Shown: positions 47,346 through 58,917 of the stretch, piece by piece
How positions within the stretch are numbered: position 1 is the stretch's first letter
Layout of the letters: each line of letters begins with the position of its first letter
NCBI GenBank assembly: GCA_973895155.1
Contig: OZ316891.1
Location: forward strand, 7,192,001 to 7,256,000
Direction of reading: 5' to 3'
DNA length: 64,000 nt
From: Marsupella aquatica
Lineage: Eukaryota; Marchantiophyta
Made by a program: the position numbers and the translations under genes
Notes under the pieces: model-generated
The model's input: only the letters and a program-made list of their open reading frames with translations
Databases searched by the model: none
Told to the model about the DNA's origin: nothing

Positions 47346-47870
47346 ATTACCCCAGGTGAAGCCATTGAACCAGGCCAGCCTAACCTGGGGACTCTGAAAT
47401 TTGTATGAGATGTCTGCATGGATGAGATTTTTATTGTGAAAAACTGAACTAAGTGCTTAAAAAAATTCACTCAGGCTTTAAGCTTGGTAACTTATATTTA
47501 ATTGGGGATAATGGCTGGCTGTACCCCCTCTTGGGGAGGGTTTACCTTACACTTAAACCCTTCCTGAAATTTTTCCTTTGTATATGTGCACAAGGTTATG
47601 AGGCATTACCCCGGGTGAAGCCATGGAACCCTTGGGCCAACCTGGCCTGGGATTCTGAAATTTGAATGAGAAATAGAGCAAAGTGCAAGTGATTGAGAGT
47701 GAGGGATGAGACTTTTCCTGTGTGAAACTGAACTGAATCATTTAAAAAATTCACTCAGGTTGTACGCTAGGTAACTCAATCCCATTGGGGATAATGGCAG
47801 TAGCCCCCTCGGGATCAGCGCCCTCTGGGATTACATCTCATTACCTCCTCTTGGGGATGGGTTACCCTAC
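47346..47870. repeat. 259-bp tandem duplication, left copy interrupted by Copia
   Basis: ATTACCCC-GGTGAAGCCAT starts at 47346 and 47605. Both copies continue through GGGATTCTGAAATTTG-like sequence, AAAATTCACTCAGG, GGGGATAATGG and CTCTTGGGGA-GG. The upstream end of the first copy (ACAAGGTTATGA) lies left of the Copia insertion, at 40825-40840. Confidence 0.75.
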
Positions 47871-49288
47871 ACGTAATTGTTGGGGGCTGGAAAAGGAGAT
47901 GCACTGACGGCAGCTCAGCATTTCAGCAATGCATTTTTCAGTTTCATTGGGCTGACAAAATTTTGCCTCACTAATCAACAAATCAAACAATATAATATTG
48001 GGCCTCTCATTAATCAATTAATAAAATACTATACTGGATCCCGCTTATTGTGGGCATTTGTCTATTAACTTAAGGGCCAACTCACATGTGGTCAACCCCA
48101 TTTTCCACTTGTAACTTTGGGGAACAAGTGCATCTTCATTGATAACACTGTCTGATAAGTGTGATGTGCAGAAGTGTGTTTGTGTCCATGCATTGTCTAT
48201 TTACCCAATACATCTTTTGAATTCCCAAGGTAGAGTCTACGCCCTCAAGGGCCAGAAAGTTTCCGGCTTTTGCCCTTGGATCTCCACATGAGATGCTTTC
48301 AGATCAGCCTGAGGAGGGGCTTAAGACATGAAAGTTTCACTGAATGATATCACGACATCAGTTATCTTATATAGTAACTTTTACATAAATGCTCATATTC
48401 CTGGGTGTTAGAGAGTGCGACATCAGTTATCTTATATAGTAGCTTTTACATAAATGCTCATATTCTTGGATGTGAGAGAGTTCTTGTTCCATTACAATCC
48501 TAGAATATTCAGAAAGTTATGGTCAAATTGAATATGGTTAAATGTTGTGGTTCATCCCACTATCGACTTATTGAATAATTTTCTCCCTATTTCATTGTTT
48601 AACTCAAGAAAATATTTCCCAACCGGAGTGCAGAGGGGATACAGACTCTAGACAAACAATACTGTTGTGTGACTATCCAAGAGTGCAAAAGGGTGAAATG
48701 ATCAATGATAAGGATGCACAAATGTGCACTTAATTGTACCCACATAACATTACAACATGGGCAAGGTTGGGTGCAAGTGAGACTTTGAATCAGATGCACA
48801 CACAACTCATGAGTTGAACACAATACAACATTGTCATGCACACGCCAACCAGTCTAGTGTGTGCCAGGACTCAAAAACACGGGACCTGGTGCTAGTTGAA
48901 GTTCTCAATGAACTCCTGCATTTCCCTTGCTCCGAAGGCAATAGGCCACGAGGTTAAATGAGCAAATTTGTCTAACTGATGCTCCATTAAATAGTCCGCA
49001 TGGGCTAGGGACTTAATTGTCTGCCATAGGGCCTTGGAAACGCGGATTATGGCCAGCATGGTTTCTCTGAGTGGGCTGGTCTCTTCTTGGACGGGGGATT
49101 GGCAGGGGCCGGGCGGAAACCGGTACAGGGGTGCCCAGGAGTAGTCCGCACAGGCAGTTCAAGTCCCTGTGTCATCCTTGTCCTCTTGCTGCCCGCTGCG
49201 TCAGGTGTGGACTACCTTTGTCGGCCGATCCCAAAGAGCAATCTGCATTGTCCACGGTGCGTACCTGGGCCTGACTAGGCGGAATCCT
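47871..49288. other. Gene-free stretch
   Basis: No coding signal on either strand. A 65-bp tandem repeat is listed separately. The last ~220 bp becomes GC-rich. Confidence 0.45.
48353..48482. repeat. Two-copy tandem repeat, 65-bp period
   Basis: CGACATCAGTTATCTTATAT followed by AGTA-CTTTTACATAAATGCT starts at 48353 and 48418, with a few mismatches. Confidence 0.8.
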
Positions 49289-49615
49289 CTATGCCGGGCC
49301 GGGAAGGTCGGCTGGTGGGGACTGGGCCAGACGGAGTAGCCATATCTCAGTTGAACGCGTTAGAGCTTTCCCCAAGGAAGGCGAGGTTTCACACTGCCTC
49401 CAGCTGACAGTGAATCTCCTCCTCCCTCCGATCCGCTTGGCCGCAAGCTGCTGATCAATGTAGCCTGGGATCTTGTCAATCTCTGCCTGAGTTAGCTTCC
49501 GGCCACCCTTCAACTTGAAATACTTTGTCGGTACCTCCAAAATTGCCTCAGCCATAGACCAAAATCCTTTGTTGTTGATGAACAGCTCGGTAGTATAGTC
49601 CTGGGTTTCGTTCAC
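49289..49615 (-). pseudogene. Orphan open frame, unrecognised
   Basis: About 108 open codons with no ATG at the start; the first in-frame Met is ~20 codons in. The first two thirds look protein-like (FWSMAEAILEVPTKYFKLKG, KLTQAEIDKIPGYIDQQLAA) and the last third does not. It sits in a GC-rich block unlike its surroundings. It may be a gene or transposon fragment. I cannot name the family. Confidence 0.25.
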
Positions 49616-52421
49616 TAGAAGAAACCCACCCTTTCTGAGACCACAAAGAACGTGACTTGTCCGAGACCTTCATGAAACAGCGACTCCAAAGTTGTTGGTG
49701 TCATGTTAGTCACACCTTCTTGACTGAGTTTTGGTGAAGTTTTGAGGAGTCATGTTTACAACTTTTAGGGAAGTTGTAACTATAACTCAGTTAAGGCAAT
49801 TAGGTTGAAGTCATACAAGCGACTCTACATTAGAGTACAACTTATGAGAGCACAACATTTGAGCCCTTCAACCTTAAAGTATGGGATCTAACCCAATACA
49901 TATGATTTTGGATACACCATATGTCATCCCACATAGATTTAATTATAGTCAGGTCATACCATTTGAAACCATTACTGAGTATTCCATCATTATTCCTGCC
50001 CCCATTTAGACACCATGAAGCGCGCCCCAGCCCCATTCAACTGCAAAAAGGATTTGTCAAAGCTTGCTAACCTAACTTAATGCTTTTTGTAGTCAATCTC
50101 TAATTTTTCTATCGCCGTCTTCTGGTCGTGCCAAAAAGGTGCTTAATTATCACCCAATTTCAGCCTCACATATGTAGCTAGGTTGGGTTTACTTATTGCC
50201 ATGCCCCATAAACCTTCATGTTTCCCATGCCCCCTTCATATATGACAACCAATGCATGGTTCATGTTCAATATAAGTCCAACTTAAATGTCCAACTTAAA
50301 TATATATGATCAGCTCTTCACTACCCCAACCCTAAAAAAGGGTACTTATCATAATGGTAATGTGGGGTCATATATACCTGACTATTTGGCCACATTTTCA
50401 CCAAAGGGGGTGGTTCAAAGTTGTGACTAACCACTCACCCCACATATAACTATTGCGTAAGTCCTTTGGTTTCAAAGGAAAAAACTAATTAGGCAAATCA
50501 TAGACTTTTGTGTCTCTTTTGTGCTTTCAATGTCTCCACTTCAATGTGCGTGAGTGTGCCTTTGGACACAAGTTTAGGGTGCGCGGGTTTTGTTTAACAC
50601 GGCAGCAGAGTGCAAAGTTGAGTTGAATGTGCGCGGGAACTCGGTTTAGGGAAAAACTAGCTTGTCCATTCTGCTGTTGGCCGGGGACATTCATCGTGCC
50701 TGAAGGTTTTGTGAAGGGTTTTGTGCGAGGAGCTTTACGGACTTCACTCTCGCTTGAGAGATGGTGATGGCAGGCAGGTGCAACAACAGTGCTTGATCAA
50801 GGCTAGACTTTATTGCGTAAGTCCCTGCTCATCGTCTGGATATGTCATTGTTGTCGGGGTCTTCATGCTCGTCTGATTTGTCTTCTGCTCTTTGTGGCCG
50901 AGAGTCGACTACCTCACTCACTGACTTCTTGTCCAATGCATACCACAACCCTATTCCTCGTTCTCAGTCTACGAATTGTTTCCAAAACTATTCGGATAAA
51001 CTGAGTCAAAGTGTCGTTCATTGAGTGTTGACAGTGTCGCTCTTTGGCAAGCAGGAAGGTGCTTTTTCCGGGTTTCCATCGTAAGGTTACGAGCTTCTGT
51101 TGTTGCAGCTGTGACCGACAACTGAGGAGCTACAACCAAGAGCTTATTGATTTGCAGCACTGCCGTGGACGAGGAGCTGTGGAGGGCCGGGGAGCTGCAA
51201 GAAAGTGGGGAGTGATCTTGAAGGCCAACTATCTAGCGTGAGGTGGATCATCGTGGCTGCAACATTGACCGGGCCTTTTTTTGTGTTGGGCACTGTGAGT
51301 AAGGCAGTCTACGGAGGCGCGAAAGAGTCACGAGGAGTCGAGTTCAGCTACGGCAGTATTCACTTCAATTGTCCCAATGTGGTTGGCGTGAGCTGCAGGT
51401 GAGCTTAGCTGTGTGCACATTTCATGTAAGTCAGGTGGTCGGTGTTTTAGGCATTGCGGAACTTGATTGACCACCCCATGGCTAAGGTTTAAGGTGCGGA
51501 CTACAACAAATATGTGTTGTTGCTGAAAGTGTTGGTGGTGAGCGACAACTGGTATTGTTTCAGCTAAAGGGAGCACATTGGAGCTTGTGTATCCATGACC
51601 TGCGACCGATTGCGGCTGCCTATTGTTACAATCGCCGAATCAATCACGCACCCAATCTTGCGGGCAGACACAACGGGAGTGTTGAAGGTTTAGGGTGAGC
51701 AACAGCGGAGAGCTCATTGCTTGGTGGCAGGGTTGAAGGTGGATGATCGGGCTGCAAGGCCAACCGGGGACTTGTTTTGCATTGAGCGATTGCTGCGGAT
51801 TGCTACGTAGCTTCAGTTAGGGCGGCTTGGTGCTACATCGGCACAGGTAAGGATGCAATCCCCTATCGACGCGGACTCACCTCGTGACTGCAAGTATAGT
51901 TGTCTAGGTGATGTATGCATTGCGTGTTTAGGGTCTAGGTGACATCGCTGCTAAGCAAAATTTGTGAGCTGCCTAGGTCCATTGCCGAATGTTGCTTCCT
52001 TTAAATTACCTGGTGCCTGCTGTTACAATCGCCTGCTCAATCATGCACCCAATCGCCTGGAGCTCATTTGCCTGGAGCTTCATCCGTCAGATTCAAACTG
52101 TTATTGCTGCTCTGCCCTTTTGCCATGGGTTGCCGGCCTACCGGATGCTATCAACAGATTAAGAACAAGTCATATCCTAAGTCCCGGTGTTGCAGTGATG
52201 TCCCCGACCCTAAGATGCTTTCCGAACTCATCTTTCTTGTTTCCTGTTGCTGTTGATGTATGTATGTTCTCCCCTATTTTTGCTTACAGATTGGTCTCTC
52301 CACACTTCTTGCTTGACATGATTGTTTTGCTTCTCCCTGTATCAGAACATGCCTTGTGCCCGGCGGTGGGGTGGGGGGGTGAACAGACGACCTTAAGGTT
52401 CACTACATTTCTAGGAACTGT

Positions 52422-52575
52422 GCATCTTTCAGCTGATTTTAGCCGCAAGTTCCCTTGCTTTCCCCTGTTTTTGCTAAGATCCCTCCCACTAATCACATGC
52501 ATCTTTCAGCTGATTTTAGCCGCAAGTTCCCTTGCTTTCCCCTGCTTTTGCTAAGATCCCTCCCCACTAATGACA
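52422..52575. repeat. Two-copy tandem repeat, 77-bp period
   Basis: GCATCTTTCAGCTGATTTTA then GCCGCAAGTTCCCTTGCTTT starts at 52422 and 52499. Both copies end in AAGATCCCTCCC-ACTAAT-ACAT. Confidence 0.85.
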
Positions 52576-55118
52576 TGCATCCTTTACTTTTCTCGGTGGC
52601 CCGTGCGCCTGCCTTCCTACTTTCGTTCTTATGGACTCTCCTTAGGTTTTCATTCACCTGGTTTTGGACTTTTTGCTCCGGTGGAATCTGTCTTGACAAC
52701 TTGTGTTTGTTCTAATTGTTAATATCTCAAGAGGGTCGTCAACTAAGCTGAAAGGAGTCAAAGCTAACTACAAGCTAGCAAATACAGAGAATGCTCCCAA
52801 GTCGAGTCAGGAGGAAGTTACTAAAACTAGACCTTCACAACTCTCGAAACTGGAAAGTGAAATTCAGCGTGAGACACATAGCTGAAGGCCACAAGGATAA
52901 CTATATGGCCACGCTGTCCCCCATTCAAGTCCAAAGTCCTCTTCAGATTGTCTGAACTCCTATTGAATGTATTGAATAATTATTTCATCACAGAAATTTT
53001 CAGAACAAACACGGAAGCACCAGGGGGCTGAGGATTGGATATTGAGGCTGAAGACATTGAGGTAATAAACTAGGTGTGGTTCGGGTGACAATGTTAGCAA
53101 CTGATGCTTCTTTAGGGGAACTTCCCATGTGCAGTTTATCCACACATGATTGACTTTGGTTCTTGTTGTTTTTCTTTTGGTGTACTCTTGAGTTTGGTGT
53201 CACTCTATCCTTTCCTGTAGCCTCGAAATAGGAACACACCTGCTTAGTGGTCCCCAATCGCCCAATGATTTATAATGACTGTGTCTAGGTGATGTATGCA
53301 TTGCGTGTTCATTCCAGAAGAATGAATATGTACACTTTGCACAAACCTGGACAGATTTTGAATGTTATTTATTTGAGTTTCTGTTTGTGAGCTCTGACTT
53401 GGAGCCTTAACATTTGTGTTTCTGTGGGGCTGAGCAGAGTTTGTTCCGTCTAGAAGCTGTTGTACTGAAGTGATCAGCCTCCGGCTTGGAGGTGAATCTT
53501 CAATTTTTTGTGGATCCGAGTGACTTCTGTCCAGCTGAGTTTTGCTTTGTCGGGACGATTGTGTTTGGCTAAGATGCTAGATTGTGGCTTGTCTTCTTGC
53601 TTCCAGCTTGTGTATTTTCAATTAATAGAAGTTGGGAACGAAGTGATAATTGAATTTCCTTATATTAAGCATCTTCACCTAGAAACTCAATACATAAACT
53701 CCAGGATTCCCTCGGGACATAAAATGAGCCAAATTGTCTCAAAATTGGGAACCTGCACCCGCACTACTCAAACAATTGTGTTGGGCTTGGTGGCCTTGTA
53801 AGTCGTCTTTAGCTTTCGCAATGGAGGTTGAATCTTGCAGTACGTCAAGGGGAACTTGATCTTTGAATCATGGAACTGCTTGGTACTTTCTCGCTTGCAC
53901 AGAGAGACAGGGACTGTCGTAGTCTTCATGATCTGGATGCAAGGGAACCGAACTCTATGACAAGAAGCCATCTCATCATACATCTGCTCTGCAGCTCCGT
54001 TTCTTGTGGTATCACAATATTCCTTGTACATGTTGTGATAACCTGTACGACTCTGATACGTGGACCCAGATACCGAAGTTCTTAATTGTGGTGGGCTTCT
54101 TTTCGAAGATCTGGTAGACACATTATTCAGCATTTGCTAACTTCGAAACTAGAAGGGTAACACATTAAACAATAGAGAAACTCACAACATCCTCCTTTGG
54201 TCCTTCAGAGTCTGTACTTTGATTCTGAAGTTTGACTGAGTTTTTGTTTACTAAAAGAATGTGACTGTGTAAAAGTTCCGTTTGGCAGTGGATTGGTTGA
54301 AGCACTTCATGCTAGTGTGTTGTCCACAGCTCTTCAACCAGCTTTCGTCTTCCTTGTCTTTCACCACTTACGATGACATCAATTCAGCTAAGACCATAGA
54401 AGGTTCCAAAGCATCTAACTTGTAAAATCGCATTCTGTTACATCAAGGACTAAGGTGTTGGGTGCCAAAGAAGACAGCACAACAAACACGCTGAAAAGAC
54501 TTCAGGACTGGGTTCAACAAGGTAGTGAAGGTGCTTAGAGCCATAGTAAGTATGCATTCTGTATCTTTCTCTGTTGATGTGAGCTTGTGCATAATGGGAG
54601 TTGTAGTTGGCAAGAGTTCCAAATATGAATAGATCCAGAAGTATGTGATCATGTACTTGCTCTATAAAGTTCTGAAGATATAAGCATTTTCTGTTAGACC
54701 AGGCAACTTGGGAGTTGGTAAGTGTCACCTACATCTGAGGGGCTACACCGGGGCATCAGTGGAGGTTCACTTGCACAACACGACAACCAGTGAATTTTCT
54801 CTCTGCTGCAACCTGCAAGGTGAGACTTTTGGTCTTTCTGGATGAAAAAATAGGAGTTTAATATGATTGATATACATGTCCGTCGAGAATATGGGTTTAT
54901 CACCAAGCTCTTTGTCTTAGGAAACTCATAAACTCAGAATCAAATATGTACTATGCACGTTTCATGCTATGTGTATACTATGACCTGTAGTTGGAACCAA
55001 GACAATGAGTGGGAACTGATTAGTTTAGGTGGTTGCTGTTGGCGAGGCAAGTCGACCTCCTGCTCACCTTGCTCATCAAAGGACGTGAACAGAGGACATC
55101 ACAACGAAAGTAACACTT

Positions 55119-55568
55119 ATGGTGAGGACCCGCAACGCTGAACATGTGCGACTTGCACGCAAGGCAGAGATGTTGCGCCTTGAGTATGTCAGACTTGGGA
55201 TCCTTCCAGCCCAGTCTGCATGGTACTTTGAGTACCTTGTTGTTTCCAGGAACAACTACAGCCGGCCTCTACCTGCTTCAGTACCCTTCCCGACATCCTT
55301 GGTATTTGTGTCTCTTGTACATGACCCGCCACAAATTAGGTGCCAAGGGTGTGTACACAGTTGCCAATATGACTGTCCTGCCTGTAGGGCTTCTGGCCCA
55401 GAATTGGATGACCGTTCTCTTGGATGCCGATTTTTGCACAGAGCACAATGTATCATCTGGAACCACTCGCCATCCTGTAGTGTGCCTGGTGATGTCACTT
55501 GTCCTGCCCTCCCAGACCCCACCACCGGTGACTTTGGTGTCTACACATGTTTGGATCACATGCTCTAG
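55119..55568 (+). CDS. Hypothetical Cys-rich open frame
   Basis: 149 residues from an ATG. The first ~45 residues are charged and helix-like (RLARKAEMLRLEYVRLGIL). A cluster RCQGCVHSCQYDCPAC near residue 75 could bind metal. A second frame overlaps it over the same stretch, so coding status is doubtful. It lies 0.8 kb upstream of the PHD gene on the same strand. No family recognised. Confidence 0.25.
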   Translation: MVRTRNAEHVRLARKAEMLRLEYVRLGILPAQSAWYFEYLVVSRNNYSRPLPASVPFPTSLVFVSLVHDPPQIRCQGCVHSCQYDCPACRASGPELDDRSLGCRFLHRAQCIIWNHSPSCSVPGDVTCPALPDPTTGDFGVYTCLDHML

Positions 55569-56183
55569 AGGACCACTTGTCACACCGCATGCACAGACCA
55601 GATACCATTGACCTATAGCTTAACACTCTGACTTCAACACAGAGGATATTTACTTAAAATTTTGATGTATGAGCAATTTTGGGTCCAGGGTTTAGGGTCA
55701 ACAGTACATAACTTATATCCTATTATGCCTGCACTAAGCAAAATATCCTAATTTAAGAGGCTAGCAAACTCGCATAAAAGTCTCTATTGAAAGACTGCTT
55801 TCATGACTGCTTTAACCTGGTGAACATTGCAACGTTGAATGAATTAATGGGCCATGTGATAATATGCAAAATGATTTATGCCTCACTCATTTGTCTCAGC
55901 CACTATCATAACCTATTTAGGATGTATAAATTTCAACCCTTATGACACTGCTTCATACCAATCCTCTTCGAAGAATGCCTGTTTTACATGTCACGACTAT
56001 TGTATGTGATTCAAATGCATGAAATGTTGTTGCAGATCTCCTTTGGTGAATCATAGCCACAATTAAAATTGAGGTGTTGGTGGATAAATTGTATTAGGGG
56101 ATCAGTTTTGTGTGTGGGCTCAACATACCAAAAGTATGTGTGCTCTGCATCCTTGTGTGGCCATTCCAATTCATTGCAGTAGC

Positions 56184-56327
56184 AAATGCCTTTGTACCTT
56201 AAATGCTAAATATATTTTACTTTCTGTGCAGTCTGCTAAATTGTAGAGTCTATCTAAATGCCTTTGTACCTTAAATGCTAAATATATTTTACTTTCTATG
56301 CAGTCTGCTAAATTGTAGAGTCTATCT
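56184..56327. repeat. 72-bp perfect-looking tandem duplication with a splice-acceptor-like site
   Basis: AAATGCCTTTGTACCTTAAA, ATGCTAAATATATTTTACTT, TCT-TGCAG and TCTGCTAAATTGTAGAGTCT occur back to back from 56184 and 56256, differing at one base (TCTGTGCAG / TCTATGCAG). It ends 12 bp before the PHD start codon. Confidence 0.9.
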
Positions 56328-56338
56328 CATGCGCAGGC

Positions 56339-57019
56339 ATGGCACGGCCTAAAATTCAAGCCAAAAAGCGTGTGACAGAGGTGAGAAACACAGGTGTACT
56401 TGGGGCAGATGCTACTAACTTCTCTGCAAGTCAGATTTTCCAGAAGGCAGCTCATTGTTGTGCCATTTGTGACGATGGTGGGGGCCTGGTCATTTGTGAG
56501 GGCCTTTGCATGAGGCATTTCCACCTCAACCCGGAGTCTGACCTTGCTGCAGAAAACAACTGTCCAGGGGTGGGCCTCCCGTCAACACACCAGGGAGACT
56601 GGATGTGCACTGATTTTTTGGAGAAGCAGGCTAAGTGTGCACAGTGTGGGAAGTTGGGGTCCTATGAGGGCTCTGTTGATGCTGCAGCAAATGTTAGGAA
56701 ATGTCCAGACCGTTTTTGTGTGAGATTTTTCTGTTTTGAGTGTTTGCCTGCTCATGCCACAGCTTGCCCACTTCATAGGTGCAAGGCATGTGGTGAGCAT
56801 GATGATGACTACTGGACTGACATAGTCCATTGTGCTAGGTGTCCCACTATGTGACACTATCATTGCCTGAAAGATCATCAAGCAGAGGGTTATGCTTGTG
56901 ACAGAGAAATCTATGATCACTCTGCACATGGTGTTGATCGATGGATATTTTATTGTCATCGCCATGCCATTGATCCTACCTCGCGCACTCCTGTGAGAGA
57001 TCACATATCTTGGTTGTGA
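56339..57019 (+). pseudogene. EDM2-like PHD-finger protein, interrupted by a stop
   Basis: 171 codons from the ATG, then TGA at 56852-56854, then 54 more codons in the same frame that continue the same domain. The sequence has a Cys4-His-Cys3 PHD finger (C41, C44, C53, C57, H62, C75, and C90 region; AICDDGGGLVICEG, CMRHFHLNPES). A CxxCGKLGS element and further Cys/His pairs (CKACGEH, HCARCP) follow, and after the stop YHCLK, FYCHRHAID, TPVRDHI. This order is that of the PHD module of plant EDM2, a nuclear reader tied to H3K9me2 and intronic-transposon handling. None of EDM2's other domains is visible, so it is a stand-alone module. An upstream exon is possible. Confidence 0.75.
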
Positions 57020-57611
57020 AGCTGAACATTGTACATGCACAGTGCACCTGATGTGGATGTACTATTTTTTGAGATTGCAGAGATTCCAATTTTGAAAAGG
57101 AGTTGGGTAGGCGAGTTTATATAGGCAGCACTTATCTTGTGCTCTGGCGTCAGTGGCTGGGTACATGCCTATACAAACTTATCCTTACAAGCCTTCTTGG
57201 AAGTATTTAGGCTGAGTGGTCATTTTCATAAACACTTTCATCAGACTGCTAAATTAAAACAGGACTTCTAAGTTGTAAGCGTATAAATTATCAGGCATGC
57301 AATTAATCAAATTGCCCTATAAGTTTGTCATTGAATGTATCCTCCTTTACAACAAAATATGTATGTGCCATGACAAGTTGGTTGCACTTCATTTCACCAC
57401 GGATATGGATTTTGTAGTATATATTCAAACAATATCCTGCATCCGTGCAGGTGCCTAGTACGTATTGTTCACATATCCCTTGTACCTATTAAAATCGGAC
57501 TTGAGCACCAGTGGGCCAGATCAACTCAAAAAGCAGGAATTTTGTTGTCCTTGTATTGTCAGGTGAACCCATTCTTCCAAAATTCACTGTCATCACGTAG
57601 GGTGTGTGTAC

Positions 57612-58484
57612 ATGGAGCCTGGTAAACTTAGAAAGTGTGACCACCCAGCAGTGTTTACAGGGGTCAGAGCGATTTTGGTCCATGGCCAGCATGGGTTGAC
57701 CAAAGTGCATTGGCCAACTGTACAGAAACGATTCTCTGAGCTCCATGGCACTGTAGTTCAGGACATCACTCCAGAGACTACACATGTTGTTGCAGGGACA
57801 TGGCTATCAGTGATAAAGAAGTGGTCATGGTCCTACATGAATTCTGCAATTACTAAGCAAGGCCTAAAAGTAGTTGAGGCCTCTTGGATCACAGCTTCCA
57901 TAGCACATAAGATTGTACAAGATACTGAGCAATATGAGTTGTGGGAGGATGAAGAAGCTACTGCATCAGCTTGGGCTGAACAAGAAGTCTGGGAAGCAAA
58001 GGCACGGCTTGCTGATCTCCAATATGGACCTGTACTCAACAAAGGACAGAGCTCTACAAGGCTGAAGAGTATGTTGGCTGAGGAGACGAAGCAACCAACC
58101 CCCATTCTGAAAGGGCTGAGCATGGTATTTGTGGAGGCGGGAATTGGAGAGGTTAAGTGCAAAGTGTACAAGTCCACAGTGCTTGACCTAGGTGGGACAG
58201 TGGAGGAGAATATAACAGAGGACACCACTCATGTCATTACTAAGTCATATCCCAAAGCCTGCCGCAAGTTTGGGAAGGGAGACATTCGCTTTTATGTCAT
58301 GTCCCATAATGTGTTTGTGGTTTCATATGCTTGGCTTGTGGAATCAGTAGCAGCTGGGAAGCGTCAAAACCCAATGGACTATGATCTTTTTGAGGCCTGG
58401 CCACGGAAGGGTCAGGATCCTTACAGAGAGGACTATGAGACAACAAGTGAGGAATGGGTCATTAGCGATTCTGAATCAGAGTGA
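57612..58484 (+). CDS. Tandem-BRCT protein
   Basis: 290 residues, one exon, from the first ATG. It contains two BRCT-like units. The first (about 13-110) has FTGVRAILV, a THVVAG strand and the invariant Trp in VVEASWITASI. The second (about 165-270) has LKGLSMVFVEAGIG, LGGTV, THVITKS and VVSYAWLVESVAAGK. The second resembles the BRCT of DNA polymerase lambda, but there is no polymerase X domain. An acidic tail (TSEEWVISDSESE) ends the protein. BRCT pairs usually bind phosphoproteins at DNA damage or joining complexes. It lies between the PHD gene and the transposase on the same strand, and is undamaged while both neighbours carry stops. Confidence 0.75.
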   Translation: MEPGKLRKCDHPAVFTGVRAILVHGQHGLTKVHWPTVQKRFSELHGTVVQDITPETTHVVAGTWLSVIKKWSWSYMNSAITKQGLKVVEASWITASIAHKIVQDTEQYELWEDEEATASAWAEQEVWEAKARLADLQYGPVLNKGQSSTRLKSMLAEETKQPTPILKGLSMVFVEAGIGEVKCKVYKSTVLDLGGTVEENITEDTTHVITKSYPKACRKFGKGDIRFYVMSHNVFVVSYAWLVESVAAGKRQNPMDYDLFEAWPRKGQDPYREDYETTSEEWVISDSESE

Positions 58485-58917
58485 GGAGTAGTAACATCAG
58501 TTTGGACACAAGTTTTTTTGTATAAATCAGATCATTGAAATAAATGTGATCTTTGAACTAATGTACCTTGTTATGGTTGGTGGCAGTTGGGCTTATTTTA
58601 CTGTTGGCGGATTGTTGTTTCCTGCTGCCTAGGGGTGTCACTATAAACGTACATGCAGAGGCGGTACATTTGAGGACAGCGGAGGAGGTGGTGACACCCT
58701 CCAACATTTAGGAATTTTGTGTCATTCACTTGACAATAGGTACACTACTTGCAAACCTGTTTTTTTCTTTTGGGGTGGTTTAGGGTTTGTGAGAATTTAG
58801 TACACGTTATGTTAACTCTTTTGGCAGATACAGTCAGGGATATATGGAACACAAATACCACCATTAGGCATCCTTGTTCACTGCTGTCCATGACTGCAGA
58901 GCTCCCAGCCTGTTACA

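Larger units (their letters stand above)
49620..56180. other. Repeat-bearing stretch, no convincing host gene
   Basis: Open frames overlap in several frames and lack domains. Between 50.6 and 53.4 kb, segments recur at a distance: TGTTACAATCGCC-AATCA-GCACCCAATC (51623 and 52021) and GTCTAGGTGATGTATGCATT then GCGTGTT (51902 and 53283). This suggests a rearranged non-coding element. From 53.4 to 56.2 kb nothing is recognised apart from the frame at 55119. Confidence 0.45.

Noticed and set aside
51964-52554. 196-codon open frame on the plus strand
   Set aside because: It has no ATG at its start, runs through a 77-bp tandem repeat, and shows no domain; overlapping frames are equally open.
55144-55611. 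Second open frame overlapping 55119-55568
   Set aside because: Same stretch, different frame, no domain; at most one of the two can be real.
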